A stretch of 64,000 nt of DNA from Deltaproteobacteria bacterium (GCA_023488945.1 JAMDBZ010000082.1:3783-67782); one strand, 5' to 3'; shown: positions 42,190-50,753, numbered from the stretch's first letter. The notes: generated from the sequence alone by a model not told the origin. A program made the numbers and translations.

Positions 42190-43616
42190 TAGATGACCCC
42201 TCCCTTCTTCAAATTCAGCAGCTCCTCCCGGCCGAGACCGGCGAGGCGGCGGAGCACGTCCTCATTGTCCTGGCCCACCGTCCGTCCGATCCACTTGATC
42301 CGGCCCGGTGTGTTCATCCCGATGAAGCCGGAGCCCCCGATGAGCACCTTCCCGTAGTTGACGTCATCGACCAGCTTGAGGTGCCCGCGGTACTTGTAAT
42401 GGGGGAACTCGCACACCTCGTCAAGGAAGGAGACGCCGCCGGAGGCCACTTCCTCTTCCTGGAGCGCCGTCTCGGCCTCGAACCGGGTCTTCTCTCTCAT
42501 CCACTCGCACAGGGTCGTGTAGGTCTCGACCTGCATGTAGTGCGGGAGCCGGTCGGTGACGACCCGGAGCTTCGGGTCTTCGCAGATGTGCTGCTCGAGC
42601 TCCGGCTTGTCCTTTCCGACGGTCCGCCAGATCCGGAACCAGAGCCGGTCGTGCCCGCCGCCGACCATGATCTGCCCGTCGGCGCAGGGGTTGACCGCGT
42701 AGATGTTGATGGCCAGGTCCCAGTTCCCGTAGCGGGGCCGGACCGATCCGTCCATTCCGTGCCATCCCCAGTTGTAGTCGATGATCCGCATGACGCCCTC
42801 GGCCGCCGTGCACTCCACGAACTGGCCCGTGCCGAGGAAACGATTCCGGGCGTAGAGCGCCGCCATCGTACCCATCGCCGCGAAGGTGCCGCCGACCTGG
42901 TCGGCCAGCCACCAGCCCGAGCGCGTCGGGGTTCCGCCGAACGACACCGGCGCGCCGGTCCCGTGGACGAACCCCATCGAGCACTGCCCGACCGGATCCA
43001 TGGCCCCCGGCTGGTCCTTCAGCGGGCCCCACTGGCCGCGCTCGCCGACCCACAGGTAGACGAGCCGCGGGTTGATTTCGGAAAGATGCCGGTAGCCGAT
43101 CCCCAGGCTGTCGAAGTGCCCCGGGGCCGCGTTCTCGATCAGGATGTCGACCTGCGGGATGATCCGCTTGAGGATCTCGCGGCCTTCATCGCTCTCGAGG
43201 TTCAACGTGACGGAGAACTTGTTCCGCGCCTCGGCGAGGAACCGGGCGCCGCACTTCTCGCCGTTCTTGGCCTCGAACATGTACTCCTCGCGGCCGAACG
43301 GCGTCCGCGTGCGAAGCGGATCGCCGCCGGGCGGCTCGACCATGATGACCTCGGCGCCCAGCTCCGAGAAGTGCGAGGAACACCAGTGGCCGATGATCTG
43401 GTTCGCCGTGCAGTCGAGGACGCGGATCCCGTCGAGCGACTCGGGCTTGTCCGCGTTGAACTGCTGCCGGACGGCCGATTCGATCCACATGGAGTATTCC
43501 TTCCGCTTCTCGTCCACGCCGGCGTACACTTCGTCGGGCGTGGGAGGCGGAACGGCAGGCCACGGAAGAACCTTGATCGTGGGCCGCTTCTTCTCAGTAC
43601 GCCACTTGTCTCCCAT
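42189..43616 (-). CDS. Class III CoA-transferase (CaiB/BbsE-like), first subunit
   Basis: A 475-residue protein starting at ATG 43616, six bases after AGGAGG. LDGIRVLDCTANQIIGHWCS near residue 65, SELGAEVIMVEPPGGDPLR, LIENAAPGHFDSLGIGY and the aspartate in GAMDPVGQCSMGF near residue 265 define the family. A 60-residue N-terminal extension precedes the CoA domain. First gene of the CoA cluster, with a 200-base leader and the strong promoter at 43841. The aromatic-residue-rich mid region differs from its partner, consistent with a two-subunit enzyme like succinyl-CoA:benzylsuccinate CoA-transferase. Confidence 0.85.
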   Translation of the reverse strand: MGDKWRTEKKRPTIKVLPWPAVPPPTPDEVYAGVDEKRKEYSMWIESAVRQQFNADKPESLDGIRVLDCTANQIIGHWCSSHFSELGAEVIMVEPPGGDPLRTRTPFGREEYMFEAKNGEKCGARFLAEARNKFSVTLNLESDEGREILKRIIPQVDILIENAAPGHFDSLGIGYRHLSEINPRLVYLWVGERGQWGPLKDQPGAMDPVGQCSMGFVHGTGAPVSFGGTPTRSGWWLADQVGGTFAAMGTMAALYARNRFLGTGQFVECTAAEGVMRIIDYNWGWHGMDGSVRPRYGNWDLAINIYAVNPCADGQIMVGGGHDRLWFRIWRTVGKDKPELEQHICEDPKLRVVTDRLPHYMQVETYTTLCEWMREKTRFEAETALQEEEVASGGVSFLDEVCEFPHYKYRGHLKLVDDVNYGKVLIGGSGFIGMNTPGRIKWIGRTVGQDNEDVLRRLAGLGREELLNLKKGGVI

Positions 43617-43840
43617 TCTTCCCCTCCTCAAAAATTTTCCTGGCTGCTGCGCTCACTCCGACATGAATGCCCTTCCCGCGATCTTCTCGTTTCCCCCCGC
43701 GTCTCCCCTCCTTTCCTCAGCGGATTTGTAAGAACAAGAGGCCCTGACCCCGCCGAAACGGCGGAGATAAGCCGTAAAACACCAATGAAAACAGGGGTTT
43801 CCGCCCCGACGGGCGGCGCGCTTTTATAAATTCGTTTTAT

Positions 43841-43870
43841 TTTATATCCTGCCCGCACGGGGGCTGTCAA
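43841..43870 (-). promoter_or_regulatory. Strong sigma-70-type promoter of the CoA cluster
   Basis: On the minus strand TTGACA (43870-43865), an 18-base spacer and TATAAA (43846-43841) within an AT-rich stretch. The transcript would have a ~210-base leader with a CCGCC/GGCGG hairpin near 43755-43775, room for attenuation or a regulatory fold. Confidence 0.75.
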
Positions 43871-43882
43871 GACAATTCTTGT

Positions 43883-44089
43883 TTATAAAACCTCTTTTTG
43901 CCGCTTGAGGATCACGTGAACCCCGACGGTCCCGTACGCGATCCCGTCCCGGTTCGGCGCGACGAGCGGCGTGGCCGCGACCAGCTCCCACCCCTCTTCT
44001 CCTGCGGTGTGGAGCCAGTCCATATCCGAGACGAGGCCCTCCTTCGTCTCCTTGTACATCACCATTTTCTCCATATATTCAAAGACCAT
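43883..44089 (-). CDS. Small DUF4177-like protein, 68 aa
   Basis: MVFEYMEKMVMYKETKEG, then MDWLHTAGEEGWELVAATPL and a final strand VGVHVILKRQ. The pattern of a strand, a helix with WELV and a closing strand resembles DUF4177-type small proteins of unknown role. The gene starts 3 bases after the stop of the 452-residue protein and ends 13 bases before the CoA-cluster promoter. Confidence 0.5.
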   Translation of the reverse strand: MVFEYMEKMVMYKETKEGLVSDMDWLHTAGEEGWELVAATPLVAPNRDGIAYGTVGVHVILKRQKEVL

Positions 44090-44092
44090 CCG

Positions 44093-45451
44093 CTACGTCC
44101 CCCCTTCGCTGGTTTTTGGCGGCATCCCGGCCGCGGCGGCGATGTGCGCCTGGATGTCGCGGTACAGATTTCCCCGCTCGCTCTCCGGGGCGGACATCAT
44201 CCGCAGGGAGAGGATCGACACCTCGTCGTAGAGCCGCTTGAGCCGCTCCGCGCCGGCATCGCCGCCCAGGGATTTCAATATCGAACCGTGGTTCGAAGAA
44301 AAATTGTCGTCCATCAGCAGGGCGATCTGCCGGCCGGCATCCGACAGCTCCGATGGCGAGGCCGACAGGAGGTAGCGCGCAAGGTGGCGCGCCATCATCG
44401 CCTGGTCCATCTTCGCGTTGTCCTCCCGCAGGCGCGCGATCTTCTCCTCTTCCGGCATCAGTTTCCACACGAGGAAGGAGGCGGGCGGGATCATCGCCAT
44501 GTGCCCCCCCGAATACCGCTCGAAGAAGAAGGTGAGCGCCCTGTCGGGGATCCTGTCCGCGATCGCCAGGATCAGGTCCCTGAGATATTTGGAGGGGATG
44601 TCGAAGAACGAGGGCCACCGGATGAGGAAGGGCGCCACGATCTCCCGCGTCTCCTCCATCGTCAACAGGTCGAGGTGGACGAATGCGGAGAGCCGCAGGT
44701 CCTTGAGCGTCATCGTCTCCAGGGTCTGCCGGAGCTCCCGCAGCTTCCACCCCGGCGGCCCCTCGCGCGGGTACCGCTCCATGACCGGGCCGATGAGCGT
44801 CTCGGGATCGGCGTCGAACCCCGCCGCTCCCCCCGCGATCAGCCGGATCTCCCGAAGGATTCCCTCGCACTCCTCCCCGGCGCCCGCGGCGACGGCCCGC
44901 TCCACCAGCGGCGCGATCGCGGCCGCGACCCGGCGGATGGCCTCCACGGGCAAGGGGGCAAGCCGATCCAAGAGATCGAAATAGAGGGCGAACTCGAGGA
45001 CCCCTTCGTTGAACCCGGTGTCCGAGAGCATGTAGGGGCGAAAGAGGAGGCCCGCCTTCGCGATCTCGCGCCGGAGCTGCAGGGGCGTCACATCGTCGAG
45101 GTGCGCCGCGATCCGGGGCCACTTCTCCCGGACCGCCATCTCCTGGTACTCCTCCTGGGTGAGCCAGGGCGGATCGAACCGCTCCCCGTCCCGCTTCTTC
45201 TCCTCGAGCTCGGCCAGGGCGTAATCGGTGTACGCCGGGACGAACCGCTTGACGAACTCCCGGATCTCCTTCTCCGTCCAGTATTCGGAATAATTTCCCA
45301 GTAGCCGCGTCCGCGTCGCTTCATCCAAGCAATCGCCGAAGATCCGGACGGTGTAACGGAGCTGCGGGTCCCCGAGCTCGTCGAGGTTCGACAGGAGGTT
45401 CGCACTGCGGTCCTCGAGCCGGTGACGGACGATCTCCAGGTACGTCTTCAT
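44093..45451 (-). CDS. Large helical hypothetical protein, 452 aa
   Basis: A soluble, almost entirely helical protein (MKTYLEIVRHRLEDRSANLL). It is rich in leucine and charged residues throughout, with HEAT-like amphipathic repeats, for example PLPVEAIRRVAAAIAPLVER and LKDLRLSAFVHLDLLTMEE. No catalytic motif, signal peptide or membrane segment is visible. It forms a unit with the preceding 128-residue and following 68-residue genes. Possible scaffold or adaptor; function unknown. Confidence 0.6.
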   Translation of the reverse strand: MKTYLEIVRHRLEDRSANLLSNLDELGDPQLRYTVRIFGDCLDEATRTRLLGNYSEYWTEKEIREFVKRFVPAYTDYALAELEEKKRDGERFDPPWLTQEEYQEMAVREKWPRIAAHLDDVTPLQLRREIAKAGLLFRPYMLSDTGFNEGVLEFALYFDLLDRLAPLPVEAIRRVAAAIAPLVERAVAAGAGEECEGILREIRLIAGGAAGFDADPETLIGPVMERYPREGPPGWKLRELRQTLETMTLKDLRLSAFVHLDLLTMEETREIVAPFLIRWPSFFDIPSKYLRDLILAIADRIPDRALTFFFERYSGGHMAMIPPASFLVWKLMPEEEKIARLREDNAKMDQAMMARHLARYLLSASPSELSDAGRQIALLMDDNFSSNHGSILKSLGGDAGAERLKRLYDEVSILSLRMMSAPESERGNLYRDIQAHIAAAAGMPPKTSEGGT

Positions 45452-45545
45452 GAGGAACGGAGCGAAGCCTTCCTGCGATCGAATACCACGTGACAGCCTC
45501 TCATTCGGAATGTCAGCCCGGCCTGCGAAGAAAACCGGACCATCG

Positions 45546-45932
45546 TCACGACGGCGGCTCGCCCTCCCCGCCGGACAGCTTCCGGCGAAGCATCATCACC
45601 AGGTCGTCCGGGAGGAACGCCATGATGCCGCTTTCGTAATAATCGTCCCCAAGCCACTCGGCGATGTGGGCGCGATGTTCCTCGAGGATGGCGAGCGTCG
45701 CATCGAAGACGAAGACGGCGATGCACCGGTCGTCCCCATCGTAATAACGGTAGGCGAACCGCTCTTCCGGGAGAATGGCCAGGTCGATCCCGACCACGTC
45801 GCCCGCGTCGAGGTCGAACGCCCGCTTGATCTCGGCGAGCGTGAAGATCCGGTCCCCGACGGAGATCGACTCGAGCCCCGACCACAGGGGGCCGAACCGC
45901 CGCTCGATGACGTCCTTGTCCCTCAGCCCCAT
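45546..45932 (-). CDS. Acidic hypothetical protein, 128 aa
   Basis: Begins MGLRDKDVIERRFGPLWSGL. Strands (ISVGDRIFTLAEIKRAF, ERFAYRYYDGDDRCIAVFVF) are followed by helices (ILEEHRAHIAEWLGDD). No known domain is recognised. It starts the minus-strand unit divergent from hemL, and the two share the 46-kb promoter region. A 94-base gap separates it from the 452-residue gene. Confidence 0.55.
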   Translation of the reverse strand: MGLRDKDVIERRFGPLWSGLESISVGDRIFTLAEIKRAFDLDAGDVVGIDLAILPEERFAYRYYDGDDRCIAVFVFDATLAILEEHRAHIAEWLGDDYYESGIMAFLPDDLVMMLRRKLSGGEGEPPS

Positions 45933-46090
45933 CGAACCCCTGCCTTTCCCCCCGGCTCCCGCGCAATAAAAAACGGCTGGCGCCGCCGGAGCGTATCTTG
46001 TACACTCCGCCTTTCGACGCTGTCAAGCCATTCCATAATGGCGTTTTGGTTTACGCGGAAAACCTCTGGATTTTCCTGCGGGTCCTTTTC

Positions 46091-46120
46091 TTGACACCAC
46101 TTTTGCGCGACGGATACAAT
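46091..46120 (+). promoter_or_regulatory. Sigma-70-type promoter of hemL-atp
   Basis: TTGACA (46091-46096), 18 bases, TACAAT (46115-46120). The predicted start near 46127 leaves a ~40-base leader with AGGAGG at 46156-46161. Confidence 0.75.
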
Positions 46121-46167
46121 TGGCCGGTTCCGATTGCATCCATTCACTCTTGATGAGGAGGCACGCG

Positions 46168-47463
46168 GTGGCCGGTCTCAGGACGACGACATCGCAAAAG
46201 CTTTTCCGGGCGGCGAAAGCGCTGATCCCCGGCGGGGTCAACTCCCCCGTGCGCGCCTTCCGGTCGGTCGGCGGGACGCCGCTGTTCATCGCGAGGGCAA
46301 AGGGAGCGAAGGTCACCGACGTCGACGGGAACATCTTCATCGACTACGTCGGCTCGTGGGGGCCGATGATCCTGGGGCACGCTCATCCGAAGGTGGTCTC
46401 CGCCGTCCGCCGGGCAGCGGAGCGGGGAACGAGCTACGGGGCGCCGACCCCGGGGGAGGTGGGGCTAGCCCGCCTGATCCGGATGGCGTTCCCGTCCATC
46501 GAGAAGGTGCGGCTCGTCTCCTCGGGCACCGAGGCGGCGATGAGCGCCGTCCGGCTCGCCCGCGGCTACACCGGCCGCGACGCGATCGTCAAGTTCGAGG
46601 GATGCTACCACGGCCACGCCGATTCGATGCTCGTGAAAGCCGGCTCCGGGGCGCTCACCTTTGGGCAGCCCGACTCGCCCGGCGTCCCTGCGGACCTCGC
46701 CAGGCACACGCTGACGGCCGCCTTCAACGACATCGGATCGGTGCGGCGCGTCTTCGAGAGGAACAAGGGCCGGATCGCGGCCGTGATCGTCGAGCCGATC
46801 CCCGGGAACATGGGGGTCGTGATCCCTGCGCCCGGGTTCCTCGAGGCCGTGCGCAAGATCACGAAAAAGGAGGGCGCGCTCCTCATCTTCGACGAAGTCA
46901 TCTCCGGTTTCCGCGTGGCCTTCGGCGGCGCGCAGGAGCTGTTCGGCATCACGCCCGACCTCACCGTCCTGGGGAAGATCATCGGCGGGGGGCTCCCGGT
47001 GGGGGCGTTCGGCGGGCGGCACGAGGTGATGGATGCGCTCTCGCCCGAGGGGCCCGTCTACCAGGCGGGGACGCTCTCGGGGAACCCGCTCGCTGTCGCG
47101 GCCGGGATCGCGGCGCTCTCCGAGCTTTCGAAGAAGGGAACGTACCGGAGGCTGAACGGGAAGGCGGACCTGTTGGCGGAGGGGCTCTCGAAGGTCTTCT
47201 CCCGCTCGGGGATCCCCACCGACACGAACCGCGCCGGCTCGATGTGGACCACCTTCTTCACGAAGGGGCCGGTCGTCGACTACCCCTCGGCCAGGAAAAG
47301 CGACACGAAGCTCTACGCACGATATTTCCACGGCCTCCTGCGGCAAGGAATCTCCATCGCTCCCTCCCAGTTCGAGGCCGGCTTCGTCTCCCTGGCCCAC
47401 ACGCGGGACGATATCCGGCGGACCGTGTCCGCGGTGTCGGCGGTGCTGGCGGAGCTGGGGTAA
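46168..47463 (+). CDS. hemL: Glutamate-1-semialdehyde 2,1-aminomutase
   Basis: The 431-residue protein starts at GTG 46168, six bases after AGGAGG; an ATG at 46153 lacks a ribosome site. It makes 5-aminolevulinate, the first dedicated tetrapyrrole precursor, from glutamate-1-semialdehyde (C5 pathway), using PLP. LIPGGVNSPVRAF near residue 20, EKVRLVSSGTEAAMSAVRLARG near 115, FDEVISGFRVAFGGAQ near 240 and the PLP lysine in VLGKIIGGGLP near 270 are the signature. It leads into the atp F0 genes after a 75-base gap. Confidence 0.95.
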   Translation: MAGLRTTTSQKLFRAAKALIPGGVNSPVRAFRSVGGTPLFIARAKGAKVTDVDGNIFIDYVGSWGPMILGHAHPKVVSAVRRAAERGTSYGAPTPGEVGLARLIRMAFPSIEKVRLVSSGTEAAMSAVRLARGYTGRDAIVKFEGCYHGHADSMLVKAGSGALTFGQPDSPGVPADLARHTLTAAFNDIGSVRRVFERNKGRIAAVIVEPIPGNMGVVIPAPGFLEAVRKITKKEGALLIFDEVISGFRVAFGGAQELFGITPDLTVLGKIIGGGLPVGAFGGRHEVMDALSPEGPVYQAGTLSGNPLAVAAGIAALSELSKKGTYRRLNGKADLLAEGLSKVFSRSGIPTDTNRAGSMWTTFFTKGPVVDYPSARKSDTKLYARYFHGLLRQGISIAPSQFEAGFVSLAHTRDDIRRTVSAVSAVLAELG

Positions 47464-47538
47464 CACCAGCGGCCCGCGGGATCGCTTTTCCGTTGACGCC
47501 CTCCGCGGATTCGTGGTAGGAAACAGAGGTTTTTCCCT

Positions 47539-47805
47539 ATGGCCGAAAACCGGGATCGCAGGGCGTTCTTCCGGGAACTGGGCAAGTACAGCGCCCTGGG
47601 CCTGGAAATGGCCCTCTCGGTCCTCATCGGCTGGTGGATCGGAAGCTGGCTCGACGGGAAGCTGGGGACGACTCCCTGGCTCATGATCCTCTGGATCGGG
47701 TTCGGGTTCGCAGCAGGGGTCCGGAGCCTCTATCGCTCCGCCCTCCGGTCCGAGAAGGAACTGGAGAAGGACGAGGAGGCGAAGCGGAAGCCCGGTGGAG
47801 AGTAG
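47539..47805 (+). CDS. atpZ: AtpZ/AtpI-type F0 accessory protein
   Basis: An 88-residue, two-helix protein. LGKYSALGLEMALSVLIGWWIG and a second helix (LMILWIGFGFAAGVRSLYR) around a short loop SWLDGKLGTTP are the AtpZ signature. A charged KELEKDEEAKRKPGGE tail ends the protein. AtpZ/AtpI form a putative Ca2+/Mg2+ channel or c-ring assembly factor. The stop overlaps the next start by about 11 bases. Confidence 0.85.
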   Translation: MAENRDRRAFFRELGKYSALGLEMALSVLIGWWIGSWLDGKLGTTPWLMILWIGFGFAAGVRSLYRSALRSEKELEKDEEAKRKPGGE

Positions 47806-48184
47806 CGGCAATTCGGGCTCCCTTTCGCTGCGCCCGATGGAGCTCAAGATCCTTCTCTCCGCCGGGGTGATCCTCGTCGGGATCGCGGTCGCGGGCAAGT
47901 TCCGGTGGCTGCCGGGAGCCGCCTGCGGGGCCGCCATCGCCTACGGCAACTTTTATTTGATCCGGAAGATCCTGGAGAGGGCGTTCGCAGGCGGCGGGAC
48001 GATCAAGAGGACGTTCATCGTCCAATACGTGCTCAAGTTCCTGGCCCTTGTGGCGGTCGTCTGGCTCGTCGTCCGGTCCAGGCGGTTCCAGGTGGCGGGG
48101 CTTCTGCTGGGGTTTTCGAGCCTCTTTCTGGGCGTCCTGCTCGAAGGGCTCACGCGGGCGGTTACGACGAGGCAAGGGGGGTAA
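47795..48184 (+). CDS. atpI: AtpI-type F0 accessory membrane protein
   Basis: A 129-residue protein from GTG 47795, overlapping atpZ; an ATG at 47837 (MELKILL) is the alternative. It has four hydrophobic segments, including KILLSAGVILVGIAV, GAACGAAIAYGNFYLI and VQYVLKFLALVAVVWLVV. The small size, the four helices and its position before atpB fit the ATP synthase I family, which aids c-ring assembly. Sequence similarity is loose, as is usual for this family. Confidence 0.7.
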   Translation: MESSGNSGSLSLRPMELKILLSAGVILVGIAVAGKFRWLPGAACGAAIAYGNFYLIRKILERAFAGGGTIKRTFIVQYVLKFLALVAVVWLVVRSRRFQVAGLLLGFSSLFLGVLLEGLTRAVTTRQGG

Positions 48185-48191
48185 GCGGGAT

Positions 48192-48947
48192 ATGCGCAGG
48201 TGGATCCTGGGTGTTCTCGGCACGGCGATGTTGCCGGCGACGGCGCTGGCAGCCGAGGAGCACGGCTTCTCGTTTTTCATGCGCCTGCCCGGGGGATCGA
48301 CCTACTATTACTTCTACGCCGCCCTCTGCGTGGCCGTCCTGCTCGTCGTCGGATCCTACATCGCGGTCGGGAGCCGGAAGACGGAGGAGTTGATCATCCC
48401 GGAGCCGCGCTTCACCTTCCGGAACTTCCTCGAGCTGATCGTGGGCTTCCTCGCCGGCATCGCCGAGGACATCATGGGGCACCACGCGAAGAAGTACCTG
48501 CCGCTCCTGGGGACTTGCTTCGTCTTCATCCTCTTCATGAACCTCCTCGGGCTCATCCCCGGCTTCCTGCCGCCGACCCAGAAGATGAACATCACGGTGG
48601 GGCTGGCGGTCGTCATCTTCCTGTCGACCCACGTCTTCGGCGTCAAGGAGAACGGGATCGCCTACTTCAAGCATTTCCTGGGGCCGGTCTGGTGGCTCTC
48701 GCCCATCATGCTGCCGATCGAGGTCATCTCCCACCTGGCGCGGCCGATGTCGCTCTCCCTCCGTCTCTTCGGGAACATCACGGGGGACCACGCGGTCGTC
48801 GCCGGGTTCATGGCGCTGGTGCCGGTCGTCGTGCCGTCGATCTTCCTGGGACTCGGGGTGTTCGTCTCCTTCATGCAGGCGTTCATCTTCACCGTCCTGT
48901 CGATGATCTACATCTCCGGCGCGGTGGCGCACGAGGAAGAGCACTGA
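48192..48947 (+). CDS. atpB: ATP synthase F0 subunit a
   Basis: A 251-residue membrane subunit. After an N-terminal hydrophobic segment ending ATALAAEE come the conserved helices. [16 protein letters not shown] lies near residue 120, and [15 protein letters not shown] near 190 carries the essential arginine that contacts the rotating c-ring. It forms the ion half-channels. AGCGGGAT precedes the ATG. F0 b and all F1 genes are absent, so the synthase genes are split across the genome. Confidence 0.95.
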   Translation: MRRWILGVLGTAMLPATALAAEEHGFSFFMRLPGGSTYYYFYAALCVAVLLVVGSYIAVGSRKTEELIIPEPRFTFRNFLELIVGFLAGIAEDIMGHHAKKYLPLLGTCFVFILFMNLLGLIPGFLPPTQKMNITVGLAVVIFLSTHVFGVKENGIAYFKHFLGPVWWLSPIMLPIEVISHLARPMSLSLRLFGNITGDHAVVAGFMALVPVVVPSIFLGLGVFVSFMQAFIFTVLSMIYISGAVAHEEEH

Positions 48948-49026
48948 AGGGGCCTTGCGGCTTCACCTCCGCCGGTCGGCGCGGAACCGGCCGGCGGGAT
49001 CCCATACACCGAAAGGGGGGTACCCG

Positions 49027-49368
49027 ATGTTCCGCAGATTCACCTACTCTTTTCTGCTCGCGCTGCTCTTCGTGGCAGTGGCTTCCGTGGCGTTCGCGGC
49101 CGAGGAAGGGGCCGCGGCGGCGGCCGGCGCCGGTGCCGCAAACGTGAAAACCTTCATCGCGCTGGCTGCCGGGTTCGGCATCGCGATCGCGTCCTTCGGG
49201 GGCGCGCTCGGCCAGGGCAGGGCCATCGCCGCCGGGCTGGAGGGGATCGCCCGCAACCCGTCCGCCCAGAACAAGATCTTCATCCCGATGATCGTCGGTC
49301 TCGCGCTGATCGAGTCCCTGGTCATCTACACGCTGGTCATCGCGTTCGTTCTCGTCGGGAAACTCTAA
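49027..49368 (+). CDS. atpE: ATP synthase F0 subunit c
   Basis: A 113-residue protein including a signal-peptide-like N-terminus ([19 protein letters not shown]), longer than the usual ~80 residues. The hairpin has [21 protein letters not shown] in helix 1 and [12 protein letters not shown] in helix 2, with the ion-binding glutamate. The glutamine of LGQG, the glutamate-serine pair and the tyrosine four residues after the serine match ligand positions of Na+-binding c subunits such as that of Ilyobacter tartaricus. H+-coupled homologues can also carry them. AAAGGGGGG precedes the start. Terminator follows at 49406. Confidence 0.95.
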   Translation: MFRRFTYSFLLALLFVAVASVAFAAEEGAAAAAGAGAANVKTFIALAAGFGIAIASFGGALGQGRAIAAGLEGIARNPSAQNKIFIPMIVGLALIESLVIYTLVIAFVLVGKL

Positions 49369-49405
49369 GAGACGACCGCTTCGACCGCGCGAACAGGCGG
49401 GAAGA

Positions 49406-49432
49406 GGGCTCCCACCCCGGGAGCCCTTTTTT
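49406..49432 (+). terminator. Rho-independent terminator after atpE
   Basis: GGGCTCCC (49406-49413), a 5-base loop, GGGAGCCC (49419-49426), then six T residues. It ends the hemL-atp operon. Confidence 0.92.
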
Positions 49433-49464
49433 GTACCCGTTGTCCCCGGCGCACCGGCCGGATC

Positions 49465-49590
49465 TCACCAAGTGATCGTGACGGTCAGCGTGTCGCCGTA
49501 GCTCCCCACGGAGACGTTCTGTCCCGGCGGGATCCGCCCGTAGACCGTGGTCGTGACCGGCGGGGGGCCTTCTTGATTGTTTCCGGCAGG
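49465..49590 (-). pseudogene. Spore coat U (SCPU) domain, C-terminal fragment
   Basis: About 40 codons ending TVYGRIPPGQNVSVGSYGDT, then LTVTITW and stop. This is the characteristic last strand pair of the SCPU domain found in chaperone-usher-type secreted proteins. The N-terminal part is missing: upstream codons are unrelated and overlap the start of the divergent OB-fold gene. Remnant of a lost pilus-like locus. Confidence 0.5.
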
Positions 49591-49663
49591 TGTAATAGTC
49601 TTGCCGGGCCGGCTGTGCAATCCCGTATCGACAACCGCGCAAATCCAATCGAGGAGCTCCGAC

Positions 49664-50137
49664 ATGACGCGACTGACGACATCCCTCATCGTGTGCCTGG
49701 CAGCCGGCATTCTGGCGATCGTTCAAGGGGCATCCGCCGGCGGGCATGAGGGTGGGGTGACGGGCGGGATGACGGGCCACGGGAGCGCTCCCGCCCCGCA
49801 GATCACCGGCCCGATCAAGGTGGAGAAAGCCACGGGACCGAACGCCTGCACGGTGGCGGAAGTCTACGCGAAGGGAAGCGCTCTCGACAAAAAACCCGCC
49901 GTCGTCCGCGGGATGGTCGTCAAGGTCTCGCGCGCCATCATGGGGAAGAACTGGATCCACCTCCGGGACGGCAGCGGCGACGAGGCGAAGGGGACGCACA
50001 AGCTGGTGGTCACGTCGCAGGACCTTCCCTCGGTCGGCGACGTGGTGACGGCCAAGGGGACCCTTCACAAGGACAAGGACTTCGGATTCGGCTACCGGTA
50101 CGAGATGATCATGGAGGACGCGACCGTCACGCGCTGA
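49664..50137 (+). CDS. Periplasmic OB-fold protein
   Basis: The 157-residue protein starts at ATG 49664 after GAGGAG. A signal peptide (TSLIVCLAAGILAIVQGASA) is followed by a glycine/histidine-rich linker. An OB-fold domain then runs from residue ~45 (KPAVVRGMVVKVSRAIMGKNWIHLRDG, GDVVTAKGTLHKDKDFG). The WIHLRDGSG strand is typical of tRNA_anti-like or NirD-independent OB domains in secreted proteins. It may bind oligosaccharide, nucleic acid or a cofactor outside the cytoplasm. Single gene, convergent with the mlaA duplication. Confidence 0.7.
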   Translation: MTRLTTSLIVCLAAGILAIVQGASAGGHEGGVTGGMTGHGSAPAPQITGPIKVEKATGPNACTVAEVYAKGSALDKKPAVVRGMVVKVSRAIMGKNWIHLRDGSGDEAKGTHKLVVTSQDLPSVGDVVTAKGTLHKDKDFGFGYRYEMIMEDATVTR

Positions 50138-50735
50138 TCCGGCGTCACTCCTCCACCTCCTTCTTCCGGTACTGGATGTAGGCGTCCCGGACGGCGACGT
50201 ACGGATCGACGGCGGATTGCGTCAGGTCCTCGTACTGCCCGAGGGTCAGCGAGGTCTCATTGACGGTTTTTCCCGATTTCACCCCGGCGGACGCCTCCCA
50301 GGGCTTGATGTAGGAGACGGGATCGAGGAAATAGTCCCCTGTCGATCCCGCCGCGTCGCGCAGGCTCGACGGTCCCAGGATGGGAAGCACGAGATAGAGA
50401 CCGTGCCCCAGCCCGTACCGGCCGAGCGTCTGCCCCAGGTCCTCGTCCGACTTCCGGAGGTGGAAGGAGTCCCGCGCGGGATCGAACAGCCCGCCCATCC
50501 CGATCGTGGAGTTCACGAGGAACCGGAGGATCTCGGTGCCTGCTCCCTTGAACTTCCCCTGGAGCAGGTTGCCCGCGAACCGGATCGGCGTGGCGACGTT
50601 CGAGAAGAAGTTCCCGGCGGAGACGCGGGCGCCTTCGGGAACCACGAATGAATACCCCTTCGCGGCCGGCCGGAGCAGCCAGTAGTAGAACCTGTCGTTG
50701 AAGACGAAGACGGCCCGGTTGAGCGGCTCGAGAGG
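50131..50735. repeat. Copy A of a 605-bp tandem direct duplication
   Basis: Identical in translated sequence to 50736-51340 on both strands. The repeat spans the end of the OB-fold gene's stop region and most of mlaA. The junction at 50735/50736 shows only one or two bases of microhomology. Confidence 0.9.
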
Positions 50736-50753
50736 GCGCTGATCCGGCGTCAC
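50145..50753 (-). pseudogene. Truncated second copy of mlaA, without signal peptide
   Basis: Created by the 605-bp tandem duplication. From residue 8 (LEPLNRAVFVFND) the 202 codons are identical to the intact gene, but the 5' end was replaced by seven codons (VTPDQRP) read from the end of the other copy. Without an export signal the product would stay in the cytoplasm. It overlaps the intact gene's stop (50750) and could be co-translated. It is either a very recent event or an assembly artefact. Confidence 0.7.

Noticed and set aside
45160..45185. tRNA-like GGATCGAACC stretch
   Set aside because: It lies in frame inside the 452-residue protein gene, and no acceptor or anticodon stems can be built around it.
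49577..49663. Longer N-terminus for the OB-fold protein
   Set aside because: The ATG at 49664 has GAGGAG upstream and directly begins a signal peptide; the extension would bury it.
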